64,000 bases of DNA from an uncultured Bacteroidales bacterium (GTDB taxonomy: Bacteria; Bacteroidota; Bacteroidia; Bacteroidales; UBA932): positions 16,519 to 80,518 of the forward strand of contig ONEX01000015.1 of NCBI GenBank assembly GCA_900316955.1, in the 5' to 3' direction. Positions 31,231 to 40,857 of this stretch are shown here, in pieces. The translations under genes were made by a program, and so were the position numbers. Each line of letters starts with the position of its first letter. Within the stretch, counting starts at the first letter, position 1. The notes beneath the pieces were generated by a model. The model was not told the origin of the DNA. It made no database searches and saw nothing but the letters and a program-made list of their open reading frames with translations.

Positions 31231-32769
31231 TTATTCCCAGTTCATCGGCGGGGTGTACTCGTACCACTCGAGGACGGCGGAACCGGAGTTCTCGTTGTCC
31301 ACGCCGATGTACATATTGATGCTCGTACCCCAGGTGACGGTGCGCAGCATCGTCTCGGACGTGTCGAAGCTGCCGGCCACCTCGCCGTTCACCAGGTAGG
31401 TGACGTGGCAGTGGTTCGGGCCGCTGGGATCGAACTTGAAGGTGAACTCGATCGGCTGGGTGAAGTCCACGGCCGTGTAGCCGTCGACCGAGGGCTTGTT
31501 GCCGTCGCCCGCCACATTGAAGTCGAAGCTGAGCTTGCCGTCCGCCGGCCGGATGTCGGCCTTGAGCTCGCAACCCTCGCTGAAGCAGAACCAGTGGCGC
31601 ACGCGGACGCCCGCCTCGGAGGCCGGGTTCTGGGTGATGTTGCTCCAGCGGAAGGTGTAGGTGCCGAACGGCTTGCTGCTGTTGTGCAGCCGGGCCTTCG
31701 CGGTGAACAGGGTGCCGCCGAGGTCCTTGGAGAAGGTCGGGGCGTTGGTCCAGTCGGAGCTCCAGGAGCCGAGCTCGTCGGCGTTGAACGGGACGCGGAC
31801 CGGGGTGATCTTGTAGGCCTGCTTCACCACGATTTCCTTCGTGGCCGCATAGTCGCCCTCGTGGGCCACCACGTTCTTGAGGATGATGACGGCGCTGCGG
31901 AGGCCGTCCCCGTCGTTCTGGGTGAAGGAGAGCTGGATCTTGCCGTCGCCTTCGCCCGTCGGGGTGAGGATCTCGAACCAGTCGTCATTCTCGGACTCCT
32001 TGGTGACGGTCCACTTGGCGTTGGACAGGACTTCCACCTCGCCGGTGGGCTGGTCGTAGCCGGCCCGGATCTCGTCGGAGAGCGGGACCAGCTGGACGCC
32101 GTCCTGGGTGAACTTGACGAGGGCCGCGGCGACGTCATGCCGGTCGTACACGGTGACCTCGGCGTACCGGAGCTCGGAGGTGTTCTCGGCGGCGTTCACC
32201 GTGACGACGCCGGTGCCGTTGCCGGTGGCGCCCTCGGTGACGGTCACCCAGTCACCGCCGGTGACCTTGGCGCTCCAGTCCTGGTTGGACTTGATGTGGA
32301 TGAAGTGGTCCCCGCCGGCCTTGGTGACGTCCTGGTCGAGGTCTTCCTCGGAGATGGTCAGGAAGGCGCTGCCCTTCTGGCGCACGGTGATCACCTTGCC
32401 CGTCCAGTAGTCGCTCTGGATCGTGATCTTGTCCTCCCGGTCGTCCAGGTAGGTGTTGTCGTAGTACTGCACGCGGATGACCGTGGCTTCGGCCTTGCCT
32501 TCGTGCACGAGGGTCGGGTCGGAGGCGTCACCCTCCTCCTCGCTGATGATGCACCAGTCCGGGTGCGCGCTCGTGACGGTCCAGGGGTCGGTGGACGCCA
32601 CCAGGATGGTGAACGCCTTGGCCCCCTGGGCCGGAAGGTCGTAGGAATCCTGCGCGCGGTAGCGCAGGTCCACGATCTTCACGGGCTGTTCTTCCTTCGG
32701 CTTGCAGCCGGTGGCCAGCCCCGTGACGAGGGCTGCGGCGCAGCAGAAGAGCAGGAATATCTTTTTCAT
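31231..32769 (-). CDS. BACON-domain lipoprotein with ConA-like C-terminal domain
   Basis: A 512-residue lipoprotein (lipobox LATGC). Three BACON-type beta-sandwich repeats are visible by their conserved starts: STDPWTVTSAHPDW, SNQDWSAKVTGGDWVTV and SNAKWTVTKESENDDW. Each is closed by a strand of the ITVRQKG/VKFTQDG type. The C-terminal ~190 residues look like a lectin or laminin-G-like sandwich (LSFDFNVAGDG, SGSAVLEWYEY). BACON proteins often serve as surface glycan-binding spacers in PULs, which fits the position after SusCD. It is 12 bp after the other BACON gene. Confidence 0.87.
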   Translation of the reverse strand: MKKIFLLFCCAAALVTGLATGCKPKEEQPVKIVDLRYRAQDSYDLPAQGAKAFTILVASTDPWTVTSAHPDWCIISEEEGDASDPTLVHEGKAEATVIRVQYYDNTYLDDREDKITIQSDYWTGKVITVRQKGSAFLTISEEDLDQDVTKAGGDHFIHIKSNQDWSAKVTGGDWVTVTEGATGNGTGVVTVNAAENTSELRYAEVTVYDRHDVAAALVKFTQDGVQLVPLSDEIRAGYDQPTGEVEVLSNAKWTVTKESENDDWFEILTPTGEGDGKIQLSFTQNDGDGLRSAVIILKNVVAHEGDYAATKEIVVKQAYKITPVRVPFNADELGSWSSDWTNAPTFSKDLGGTLFTAKARLHNSSKPFGTYTFRWSNITQNPASEAGVRVRHWFCFSEGCELKADIRPADGKLSFDFNVAGDGNKPSVDGYTAVDFTQPIEFTFKFDPSGPNHCHVTYLVNGEVAGSFDTSETMLRTVTWGTSINMYIGVDNENSGSAVLEWYEYTPPMNWE

Positions 32770-32781
32770 GGCTCGGACGGA

Positions 32782-34491
32782 TTAATAAGCCTCTTCATTG
32801 ACCGTGATGTCGGCGCTCTTGACGACATACCAGCTGCCGTCGGAAGTCGCGCTGTAGAATCCGAAGTAGTAGTCCACCACGGTCTGGTCGTAGTAGAACG
32901 GGTTGTTGCCGGTGTGGGACTTCTTCTCGACGCCATCGACCTTGAACCACATGTCCAGGAGCTTGGGATCCTCGGCGTTGGGCTTGAGGCCGTACTCGTA
33001 GGTGGTCATCGCGTTCAGCTCATCCTTGGTGATGGAGTAGGTGCTGCTCTTGTAGGCGCTGGTCGCCGCCTCATCGGCCATGTTGCCGTCGGTGCGGATG
33101 CGGGTGTTGCCACCCAGGGAGAGCTGGTTGTAGATGTTCACGCTGCCGAGGGCGCCCTGGACCCAGAGCTGGCCGGCGTCGCCGAAGTGCTTCTCGCCGA
33201 GGGTCAGGGTGATGGTCATGCAGCGGGCGCCATCCTTCAGATAGACGCGGGATCCCTTGTCGCCGGAGAGCTTCACGGAGCCGTCCTCGAGGACCTCGCC
33301 GTTCTGGACGTCGAAAGCGGTGTCCTGGGTGAGCTCGACGCTGTCGGTCGCGCCGCTCGGGGAGACGATGGACACGGCGCCCACGCGCGGGGCGAAGCGG
33401 TTGTTCATCGCGGCGACGACCTTGAAGTGGGAGTCGTCGACCTTCTCCACGGTGAAGCCCGGAACGTCGGTCTGGGGCTCCCAGGACTTGGAGGCGTTGA
33501 CCTCGAGCACGAGTTCGCCGCCCGCGACCGGCAGGGTGGGATCTTCCGGCGGGACGATGTTGAAGGCGGCGCCGGTCTGATGGACCTCGAAGGTGTAGTC
33601 CTCGCCCGCGATACGGATGGTGATGACCGCCTTGCGGGCCGCGTCGTCGTTCGGGGCGGCTGTGACGTTGATGATGGTCTGCTTGCCGTCACCCTGGCCT
33701 TCCTCCTTGTCGAAGGTGATCCAGTCCTTGTCGGCGCTCACCGTCCAGGGAAGGTCGGTGCGGATCTTGAGGGCCTGGGTGCCGCCGGCGCCCGGGAATT
33801 CCCCGGAGATCTCGGTGATGTCGCAGGAACCCGTCTGGGTGATGTCGAAGGACTCCTCGTCATCCCCGGCGACCACGGTCACCGTGGCCCCGCGCTCCAG
33901 CACGTCGGAGGGATCCGCCGTGGCGGTGATGGTCAGGGTGCGGCCGTCCGGGTCGGGATTGCCCTTCTCCGGGTCGAAGTGGAGCCAGGAGACGTCGGTG
34001 CGGACCTCCCAGGGGACGTTCGTGTTGATGGTGAAGGTGAGCGGGCCGCCCGCCGCGGAGTAGTTCTTCGCGACCGGCGTCACGAACAGCCGGCCCTTCT
34101 TGGCCTGGGTGATCGTGACCGTATAGTACTTGCTGATCCGCTCGGCCGCGACGGTCAGGGTCGCGGTGCGGTCCTCGCCGCTGTCGTTGTCGGCGAAGCT
34201 CACGACGACGTCGGAGACCAGGCTGGAAGCCGAGCTGGACGCCGGGGTGACGGTGACCCAGTCCGCGCCGCCGGAACGGGTGACCGTCCAGGGCGAGTTG
34301 GAACTGACGTTGAAGGTGATATTGTCCGGACGGGAAGCCGGCACCGAGTAGGTCGTCAGCGCGTCACAGACCAGCCGGAGATTCGCATACTCCTTTTCGG
34401 GAGTCATCTGCGTGTCGATCTCGTACTGCTGGCACGCGGCCGCAGCGCCGAGGACGCAGAGGGTTGCAAAGATTCTGGTTATCGTTTTCAT
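32782..34491 (-). CDS. BACON-domain surface lipoprotein (SGBP-like)
   Basis: A 569-residue lipoprotein. I start it at 34491 (MKTITRIFATLCVLGAAAAC), where the signal peptide and lipobox are intact. Four BACON-like repeats are seen: SNSPWTVTRSGGADWV, TNVPWEVRTDVSW, TDLPWTVSADKDW, and a divergent one at ASKSWEPQTDVPG. A C-terminal ~190-residue beta-rich domain (SGDKGSRVYLKDG, FGFYSATSDGSWYVV) would be the ligand-binding part. Position immediately after SusD (14 bp) is the classical slot for a surface glycan-binding protein. Ligand unknown. Confidence 0.88.
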   Translation of the reverse strand: MKTITRIFATLCVLGAAAACQQYEIDTQMTPEKEYANLRLVCDALTTYSVPASRPDNITFNVSSNSPWTVTRSGGADWVTVTPASSSASSLVSDVVVSFADNDSGEDRTATLTVAAERISKYYTVTITQAKKGRLFVTPVAKNYSAAGGPLTFTINTNVPWEVRTDVSWLHFDPEKGNPDPDGRTLTITATADPSDVLERGATVTVVAGDDEESFDITQTGSCDITEISGEFPGAGGTQALKIRTDLPWTVSADKDWITFDKEEGQGDGKQTIINVTAAPNDDAARKAVITIRIAGEDYTFEVHQTGAAFNIVPPEDPTLPVAGGELVLEVNASKSWEPQTDVPGFTVEKVDDSHFKVVAAMNNRFAPRVGAVSIVSPSGATDSVELTQDTAFDVQNGEVLEDGSVKLSGDKGSRVYLKDGARCMTITLTLGEKHFGDAGQLWVQGALGSVNIYNQLSLGGNTRIRTDGNMADEAATSAYKSSTYSITKDELNAMTTYEYGLKPNAEDPKLLDMWFKVDGVEKKSHTGNNPFYYDQTVVDYYFGFYSATSDGSWYVVKSADITVNEEAY

Positions 34492-34505
34492 ATCTCGATT
34501 GTTTT

Positions 34506-36209
34506 TTATTCCGTGGTTTCCGTGGTTTGGCTCCATCCGGGATTCTGGGGATTGAGGTTGGGGTTGCAGAACAGTTCGGCCTGCGGGATCGGGAACAGGT
34601 TCTGGCGGGAGGACCAGGTGCGGTTCTCCACGACCGTCCGCTTGTAGGCGAACTGGCCGCCGTTCCGGGTGATTTCCACACCGTCGATGCGGCCCTGGGT
34701 GGCCTGGCCGATGTCCCAGCGGCGGACATCCCAGAAGCGGTGGTCTTCGAAGGCGAACTCCACGCGCCACTCGCGGCGCACAGCCTCGCGGAAGGCGTCC
34801 GCGGAGGTGGCGCTCACCGCCGGCATGCCGGCGTTCGCGCGCACCTGGTTCAGGGCGTCGAGCGCGCTGACGCTGAGGTTCCCTTCCGTCGCCGTCGGGC
34901 TGCCCAGATACTCGTTCAGGGCCTCCGCGTAGGTCAGGAGGGCTTCCGCGTAGCGGTACACGATCCACTGGTGCTTGTTCGTCACGGTGTTCTCCGGGGT
35001 GAAGCTGGTGCTTTCCTGGATGTAGCGGCGCAGGTAGTACCCGGTCGGGGAACCCAGGTCGCTGCGGGTCGCGGAATAGTCGCGGCCGCCCACGAAGGTC
35101 TCGATCGTGGTGCCCTTGAAGGACATCCCGTTGGCGAGGATCGCGCGGGCGAAGCGCGGGTCGCGGCCCTCGTACGGCTTCGTGACGTCGAACGCGGGAT
35201 CGCTGGTCTTCCAACCGTCGGCCTCGAGAACGATGTCATAGCCGCCGGCCGTCTGGAACGCATCCACCAGGTTCTGGGTGGGATAGGTTCCGCCGAGGGA
35301 CGTGCGCTGGCCCTCGGTGAACCGCACCGGGAAGTTGTAGCGCTCGAAGCTCTGGCTCTCGGACCGCATGATGGCGAAGATCACCTCCTGGGAGAGGTAG
35401 TTGTTCGCCTTCTCGGCGGGATCCAGCCGGTAGATGCCGAGGTCCATCAGTTCCTTCGCCGCGGCGGCCGCCTTCTGCCACTTGCTCCGGTCGTTGGACG
35501 GGTTGTGCAGCGGGGATGCGGCGTAGAGGAGCGCCTTCGCCTTCACCGCGAGGGCGAAGCCCCGGGTGACGCGGCCGATCTCATCGTCCAGCAGGCCCAC
35601 GTAGGTGTCGGGCAGCTTGGCGGCGGACTCGGTGCACTCGCTCACGATGAAGTTGATGACCTCGTCGAAAGGAGTCTTTGCAATCTCGTTGGCCTCCTCC
35701 GCCGTGAGCATCGTCAGCGGCATCGGGATGTCGCCGTAGCGGCGGGCCAGCTCGAAGAAGTAGTACGCGCGCAGGACCTTCGCCTGGTACGGATAGTACG
35801 CGAGGTGCTCCAGCCAGCGCTGGTACTTGTTGTCATATTTGTACATGGACAGGTCCACGGTCTCGATGGACTCGAGGAACTCGTTGGCCGAGCGGATGCC
35901 ATTGAACAGGGTCCACTTGTCGTCCACGGTGTTCAGGGCGCTCCAGTTGCCGTTGGTGAAGCGCTGCACGCTGGCGTCCGGGTCGGCGTATTCGGCGTCG
36001 TCGGAGCCGCAGTCGCGCAGGGCGCTGCCCACGTCGGCGATGTCCTTGTTGGGCATGTAGCCGTAGATGTTCGTGAGCATCTTCTGGATGTTGCTGTACG
36101 TCAGGTACATGTCCTCGCGGCTGTAGTCGCTGGAAGACTCGTCGAAATCCAGGAAGTTGCAGCCGGTCAGCAGAAGCGCAGCGGAAAGTATGCAGAATAT
36201 CTTTTTCAT
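34506..36209 (-). CDS. SusD-family lipoprotein (second pair)
   Basis: A 567-residue SusD-like lipoprotein (LLLTGC, then NFLDF). The N-terminal helices (MYLTYSNIQKMLTNIYGYMP), the YPYQAKVLRAYYFFELARRYGDIPM phrase region and the C-terminal ending VENRTWSSRQNLFPIPQAE are all family signatures. It partners the SusC encoded 13 bp upstream. It probably caps that transporter and binds the imported oligosaccharide. It begins the shift from SusCD pairs to BACON proteins in the array. Confidence 0.95.
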   Translation of the reverse strand: MKKIFCILSAALLLTGCNFLDFDESSSDYSREDMYLTYSNIQKMLTNIYGYMPNKDIADVGSALRDCGSDDAEYADPDASVQRFTNGNWSALNTVDDKWTLFNGIRSANEFLESIETVDLSMYKYDNKYQRWLEHLAYYPYQAKVLRAYYFFELARRYGDIPMPLTMLTAEEANEIAKTPFDEVINFIVSECTESAAKLPDTYVGLLDDEIGRVTRGFALAVKAKALLYAASPLHNPSNDRSKWQKAAAAAKELMDLGIYRLDPAEKANNYLSQEVIFAIMRSESQSFERYNFPVRFTEGQRTSLGGTYPTQNLVDAFQTAGGYDIVLEADGWKTSDPAFDVTKPYEGRDPRFARAILANGMSFKGTTIETFVGGRDYSATRSDLGSPTGYYLRRYIQESTSFTPENTVTNKHQWIVYRYAEALLTYAEALNEYLGSPTATEGNLSVSALDALNQVRANAGMPAVSATSADAFREAVRREWRVEFAFEDHRFWDVRRWDIGQATQGRIDGVEITRNGGQFAYKRTVVENRTWSSRQNLFPIPQAELFCNPNLNPQNPGWSQTTETTE

Positions 36210-36222
36210 GGCGTTTCCCGGT

Positions 36223-38973
36223 TTAGAAGGTGAATTTCACGCCACCCCAGAAGGTGCGGAGGGAAGGATAATAGGCGCCCAGCTGCTCGGGATCCGCGAA
36301 GTGGATGTTGTCCGTCGAGAAGAGGTTCGTCCCCGTCAGGGAGAGGGTGACGTCGCACAGCTTCGTCGCCTTCTTCGGAATGGTGTAGGAAATCCCGGCG
36401 TTGCGCAGCTTGATGAAGGAGCCGTCCCGGTACCAGAGCGAGTTCGCCTGGTAGTTGTTCGGATTCTCCTGCGTGGTCAGGCGCGGCATCGTGGCGTACA
36501 TCTCGCGGCCCGGCGCCCAGGTGACTTCCCGGTTCAGGAAGGTCTGGGAGATGGTCGTGTTGGACACCAGCGGCTGGTACAGCGGGGAATCCAGGAGGTC
36601 GATGGTGACACCGGTCACGCCCTGGAAGTCCGCGAAGACCTTGAGGCCCTTCCAGCCGGCGTGCAGGCCGAAGCCGAAGGTGAGGAGCGGCGTCGAGCTG
36701 CCGAACATCTTCACGCGGTCCTGCTTGTCGATGACGCCGTCGCCGTTCTGGTCGAGGTACTTCAGGTCGCCGGGCTTGACGGCGCCGAAGGTCTGGCGGG
36801 GGCTGTTGTTGATCTCCACCTGGTTCTGGAAGATGCCGATCACCTCCAGGCCGTAGCGCTGGCCCACGGGGTTGCCCTTGTGGTAGAGGTAGTCGTACAT
36901 CTGGTAGGCCTGGCCGTCATCGACGACCTTGGAGAACAGCCAGCCGCCGTTGGCGTACAGGCCGTACTCGAAGTCCCCGTGGCGGTTGTTCCAGGCGACG
37001 TTCATGTCGAAGCCCTTGAACTTCGACTCGCCGATACTCTGCTCGCTCACGTCCACGCCGATCACGCCCGAGATGTTGGACGGGTCGATGAGGATGTTGC
37101 GGCGGTCTTCCAGGAAGCCTTCCGCATTGATCATGAGGCGCTTGCCGAAGAAGCCGAGGTCGATGCCGGCAGTCGCCCGCTTCGACAGTTCCGGGGCCAG
37201 GGTGACGGCCGCCATCGGGCCTTCGGTGCGGCCGCTGAAGCCGGTACCGCCGTTGGCGCCGAAGTAGTAGCTGTTGCCGCTCACATAGTTCTGGCGCCAG
37301 AGCTCGTGCTCGAGGTCGCCGTCGGAACCGCTGAGACCGACGGAGCCGTACACCTTCAGGTAAGGCTCGCCGTCCAGGGCGATGGCGCCGAGGCTCACGG
37401 CCGGATACCAGTGGAAGCGCTTGCCCTTGGGCATGTAGGCGGAACCGGAGCGGTTCACGACCACATCGGCAAAGACGCGCTTCTTCCAGTTATAGCTCAC
37501 CGTGCCCAGGATCTCCTGGGTCTTGGAGGAATTGTTCTGGCCGCTGAGGATCCAGGAGCGCTGGCGGTAGGCCGCGTGCGCCTCCACATGGTGCGCGTCG
37601 AAGTTGCACTCCCAGTTCAGGCGGGCCTGGAGCTCCATCTTCATCTGCAGTCCGTAGAAATAGTGGTCGTAGCTCACCGTCTTGGAGCTCACGCCGTAGT
37701 ACTTCTGCTCGCTGAGGATGTAGTTCCGGTCGCCCTGGGCGGCCACGGTGCTCACGAGCTCCGAGTACTGCCAGTCCTTGGAGGCGCGCTCGTACAGGAG
37801 GCCGATGTAGTCGAAGGCCACGTTTGCGTCGGCGGACAGGCCCGGGACGAGCATCCCGAGGTCCTGGCGGAGCAGGATGTCCGCCAGCACCTTGGTCTGG
37901 GACCACTGGCGCTGACCGTTCTCCTGCATCACGGCCACCGGATTGACGTTGCCGTACAGGGAGGTTCCGCCATACACGCCGTCCGCCTGCGTCACGGGGA
38001 ACGCGGCGGCGGGCAGGGTGTAGAGCGTGCTCTCGATGCGGCCGGAATAGTAGCCCTGGTTGAATTCCGCCAGGCGGGCCTTCACGCCGATCTTCATCAG
38101 CGTGGAGGGCGTGATGTTCACGTCCACGTTCGCGCGGATGCCCAGGCGGTTGTCATAGTGGTTCGCGTTGTAGCGGTCGTCGGCGGAAGCCTTCTTGTAA
38201 AGGAAGTCCTCCTTCAGGTAGTCGACCGCAGCGAAATAGCGGAAGTTGCGGTTGCCGCCGGTGAAGGTGAACTCGGCCTGGTGGTTGTCACCATGGTCGC
38301 GGAATACCTCGTTCCACCAGTTGACGTTCGGATACGCGTACGGATACTGGCCGCTATACAGGGCGAGGAGCTCCGCGTCGTTGTACTTGGCGGGCAGGCC
38401 GTCCAGCGAACGGGCCTCGTTCACCAGGAAACCGTAGGTATAGGCGTCGGCGAACTCGGGCGCGCGGAACATGGTCTGCAGGCCGTACTGATACTTGGCC
38501 GTCACCTGGAGCGGGGCGTCCTTGCCGCGCTTGGTCGTGATGGAGATGACGCCGTTGCCGCCCTTGACGCCGTACAGCGCCGCGGCGGCCGCGTCCTTGA
38601 GGACTTCGATCTTGTCGATCTCCACGCCCTCCAGGTCGTCCAGGTCGCGGGGGAAGCCGTCCACCAGCAGCAGCGGGCTGTGGCCGCGCAGGCGGAGGGA
38701 GAGCTTCAGCCGGGACCGGTTGGATTCATAGGTGCTGGAGCTGTTCTTCACCAGCAGGCCGGAGAACTGCCCATACAGGGCGTTCGCGATGTCCACTTCG
38801 GGACTCTTCTCGAAGAGGCAGCCGCCCGCGGAGATGGCGCCGCCCGCCTTCAGCTGGAACAGGTTGCCCAGCTGGACGGAATCCAGCGGCGACACGGTCT
38901 CGACCTCCTGGGCGGAGGCCGTCGCGGCGAGGAGCAGAAGCGGAAGCGTTATATATGCAAACAATCTTTTCAT
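36223..38973 (-). CDS. SusC-family transporter lacking the N-terminal regulatory domain
   Basis: A 916-residue TonB-dependent transporter. I start it at 38973 (MKRLFAYITLPLLLLAATASAQ), since the in-frame upstream MCPN lies ahead of the signal peptide. The plug is clear (LRLRGHSPLLLVDGFPRD, IEVLKDAAAAALYGVKGGNG, VISITTKRG), and the barrel ends with an aromatic FTF. Most SusC proteins have a carboxypeptidase-like domain before the plug, as do the two others in this window. Here only ~60 residues separate the signal peptide from the plug. It pairs with the SusD downstream, so the locus has two transporters. Confidence 0.94.
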   Translation of the reverse strand: MKRLFAYITLPLLLLAATASAQEVETVSPLDSVQLGNLFQLKAGGAISAGGCLFEKSPEVDIANALYGQFSGLLVKNSSSTYESNRSRLKLSLRLRGHSPLLLVDGFPRDLDDLEGVEIDKIEVLKDAAAAALYGVKGGNGVISITTKRGKDAPLQVTAKYQYGLQTMFRAPEFADAYTYGFLVNEARSLDGLPAKYNDAELLALYSGQYPYAYPNVNWWNEVFRDHGDNHQAEFTFTGGNRNFRYFAAVDYLKEDFLYKKASADDRYNANHYDNRLGIRANVDVNITPSTLMKIGVKARLAEFNQGYYSGRIESTLYTLPAAAFPVTQADGVYGGTSLYGNVNPVAVMQENGQRQWSQTKVLADILLRQDLGMLVPGLSADANVAFDYIGLLYERASKDWQYSELVSTVAAQGDRNYILSEQKYYGVSSKTVSYDHYFYGLQMKMELQARLNWECNFDAHHVEAHAAYRQRSWILSGQNNSSKTQEILGTVSYNWKKRVFADVVVNRSGSAYMPKGKRFHWYPAVSLGAIALDGEPYLKVYGSVGLSGSDGDLEHELWRQNYVSGNSYYFGANGGTGFSGRTEGPMAAVTLAPELSKRATAGIDLGFFGKRLMINAEGFLEDRRNILIDPSNISGVIGVDVSEQSIGESKFKGFDMNVAWNNRHGDFEYGLYANGGWLFSKVVDDGQAYQMYDYLYHKGNPVGQRYGLEVIGIFQNQVEINNSPRQTFGAVKPGDLKYLDQNGDGVIDKQDRVKMFGSSTPLLTFGFGLHAGWKGLKVFADFQGVTGVTIDLLDSPLYQPLVSNTTISQTFLNREVTWAPGREMYATMPRLTTQENPNNYQANSLWYRDGSFIKLRNAGISYTIPKKATKLCDVTLSLTGTNLFSTDNIHFADPEQLGAYYPSLRTFWGGVKFTF

Positions 38974-38991
38974 ATTCGGGCACATTTTAGA

Positions 38992-40845
38992 TTACCAACC
39001 CGGATTCTGCGTCATCCCGTAGGCCTTGTTGATCTCCAGGGCGGGGATGGGGGCGAGATACCACTTCGTGTCCCAGCTGGTGTACCAGCTGCGCGGCGGA
39101 TAGACTTCCTTGACGGCGGGGATGTCCTCGGAGGGCTTGCCGTATGTGAAGACGGTCGCGGCGTTGTTGTTGTCACCGTAGGAAGTCAGGCCGTGCAGCG
39201 TGGAGGTGAACGCCTCGGTCAGGCCCCAGCGGACCATGTCGAACCAGCGGACCTCCTCGAAACCGAACTCGAGCTCGCGCTCCAGGATGAGGGCCTTGCG
39301 GAACTCCTCCTGGGACAGGCCTTCGGGCAGGCCGGGCAGGCCGACGCGGGCGCGCACGGCGTTCACCCAGGCATAGGCCTTGTCGGACGGACCGCCGTCG
39401 GCCTCGTTGTAGGCCTCGGCGCAGTTCAGGAGCACTTCCGCGAAACGCATGAAGGGCCAGTGCTGCGGCTGGGAGCGGTCGGTATTCTGCTGCAGGACGA
39501 ACTTCATCATCAGGAAGCCGGTGCAGCCGTCCTGGTGGTACTTGTGGTTGTCATAGCCGCGTCCCACGGAACCGTCGCGCCAGATGTCGCCGGGCACGCC
39601 GATGTTCTCATACAGACGGGGGTCGCGGGTCTCGGAGAAGGTGGCGCCGCCGACCTTCAGCGTGCCGAGGGGATCCGGCTTGAAGAACGGATACTCGGGC
39701 CAGGAGGCCTTGTCCTCCCAGGGGAAGTCCTCCGGGAACGGTTCGCCGTTCGCCCAGGAGAACTTGTTCACCCAGTCGAGGGTGGCGCCGCTGCCGTAGG
39801 AGCCCTGCACCTCGAAGTGCTTGTCGTGGTAGCTGGTGCTGTTGGACTTGCGGATGGAGATGATGCTCTCGGAGCTGCCGCGCTCGAAGTAACCCTTGCG
39901 GTACGCAAGACGGTAGGCGCGCGGGGAGATGAGGCCCGTCACGGGATCCGGCTGCGCCTCGCACAGGGCGTAGTGGCCGTTCGCGAGCTGCTGGCGCATG
40001 AACTCGTCCGCGGCGGCCTTGGCGGCCTGCCAGCGGGCGGGATCATAGTTGCCGTAGCAGGTGTACTCGTCGGCCTGCGGATGCCACTTGGTATTGGAGT
40101 TGAAGGTCGGCGAGGCGGCGAAGCACAGGACCCGGAGCTTGAGGCCCAGGGCGCCGGCGCGCGTCATGCGGCCGTCCTCCGCGGCGCTCACGGCCCAGGG
40201 AAGGTCCGGAGCGGCCTCGTCGCAGAGCTTCACGATGAAGTCCACGGTCTCCGCGAAGGTGTTGCGCGGATAATGCATCTCCTCGGCGGGATCCACGGCG
40301 TGGTCCAGGATGGGCACGCCGCCCACGTAGCGGAGCATGTTCGAATAGGCGATGGCCATGCACAGCTTGGCCTCGGCCTTCTTCTTCGCGAGTTCCGCCG
40401 GGTCGGCGTCCGGGACGCGGTCGGCGTTCTCCAGGAACAGCCAGGCGTAGCGGATGGCCGTGTAGTCCTTCTCGCTGCCGAAGCGGTAGGTTTCACCGCC
40501 CGCGTAGGAGCCCGTGAGGTTGGCGGAAAGGCCGCCGGAATAGTAGAGGTTGTTCGGACCGTCGCTGTCCGAATGCTTGTTGCTGACGTAGTGGTCTGTG
40601 ATGGACTCCAGGAAATCGCCTCCCATCTTGGAGTCGAAGTCGGAGACCAGGCCGTACGGAAGGTAGTAGTAGGCCGATGCCAGCACCTTGTCGGCATCCT
40701 TCAGGGAAGCGAACAGGGTGTCGATGGTGGCGCCGGAGGTCTCCGGTGCCTGGGACAGGCCGGCGTCTCCCAGTTTCATGCTCTCACAAGCGACCAGGCC
40801 CGCCCCCAGGAGGACGACGGCGATGTATTGGAATGTCTTCTTCAT
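38992..40845 (-). CDS. SusD-family lipoprotein (first pair)
   Basis: A 617-residue lipoprotein (GLVAC, then ESMKLGD). SusD features: CMAIAYSNMLRYVGGVPILD with HAVDPAEEMHYPRNTFAETVDFI, RRTGAL-like MTRAGALGLKLRVLCF, and at the C-terminus WYTSWDTKWYLAPIPALEINK. It partners the large SusC encoded 12 bp upstream. It is longer than the second SusD by 50 residues, so the two pairs are unlikely to be recent duplicates. Confidence 0.95.
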   Translation of the reverse strand: MKKTFQYIAVVLLGAGLVACESMKLGDAGLSQAPETSGATIDTLFASLKDADKVLASAYYYLPYGLVSDFDSKMGGDFLESITDHYVSNKHSDSDGPNNLYYSGGLSANLTGSYAGGETYRFGSEKDYTAIRYAWLFLENADRVPDADPAELAKKKAEAKLCMAIAYSNMLRYVGGVPILDHAVDPAEEMHYPRNTFAETVDFIVKLCDEAAPDLPWAVSAAEDGRMTRAGALGLKLRVLCFAASPTFNSNTKWHPQADEYTCYGNYDPARWQAAKAAADEFMRQQLANGHYALCEAQPDPVTGLISPRAYRLAYRKGYFERGSSESIISIRKSNSTSYHDKHFEVQGSYGSGATLDWVNKFSWANGEPFPEDFPWEDKASWPEYPFFKPDPLGTLKVGGATFSETRDPRLYENIGVPGDIWRDGSVGRGYDNHKYHQDGCTGFLMMKFVLQQNTDRSQPQHWPFMRFAEVLLNCAEAYNEADGGPSDKAYAWVNAVRARVGLPGLPEGLSQEEFRKALILERELEFGFEEVRWFDMVRWGLTEAFTSTLHGLTSYGDNNNAATVFTYGKPSEDIPAVKEVYPPRSWYTSWDTKWYLAPIPALEINKAYGMTQNPGW

Positions 40846-40857
40846 GGTTCGCTCGGT

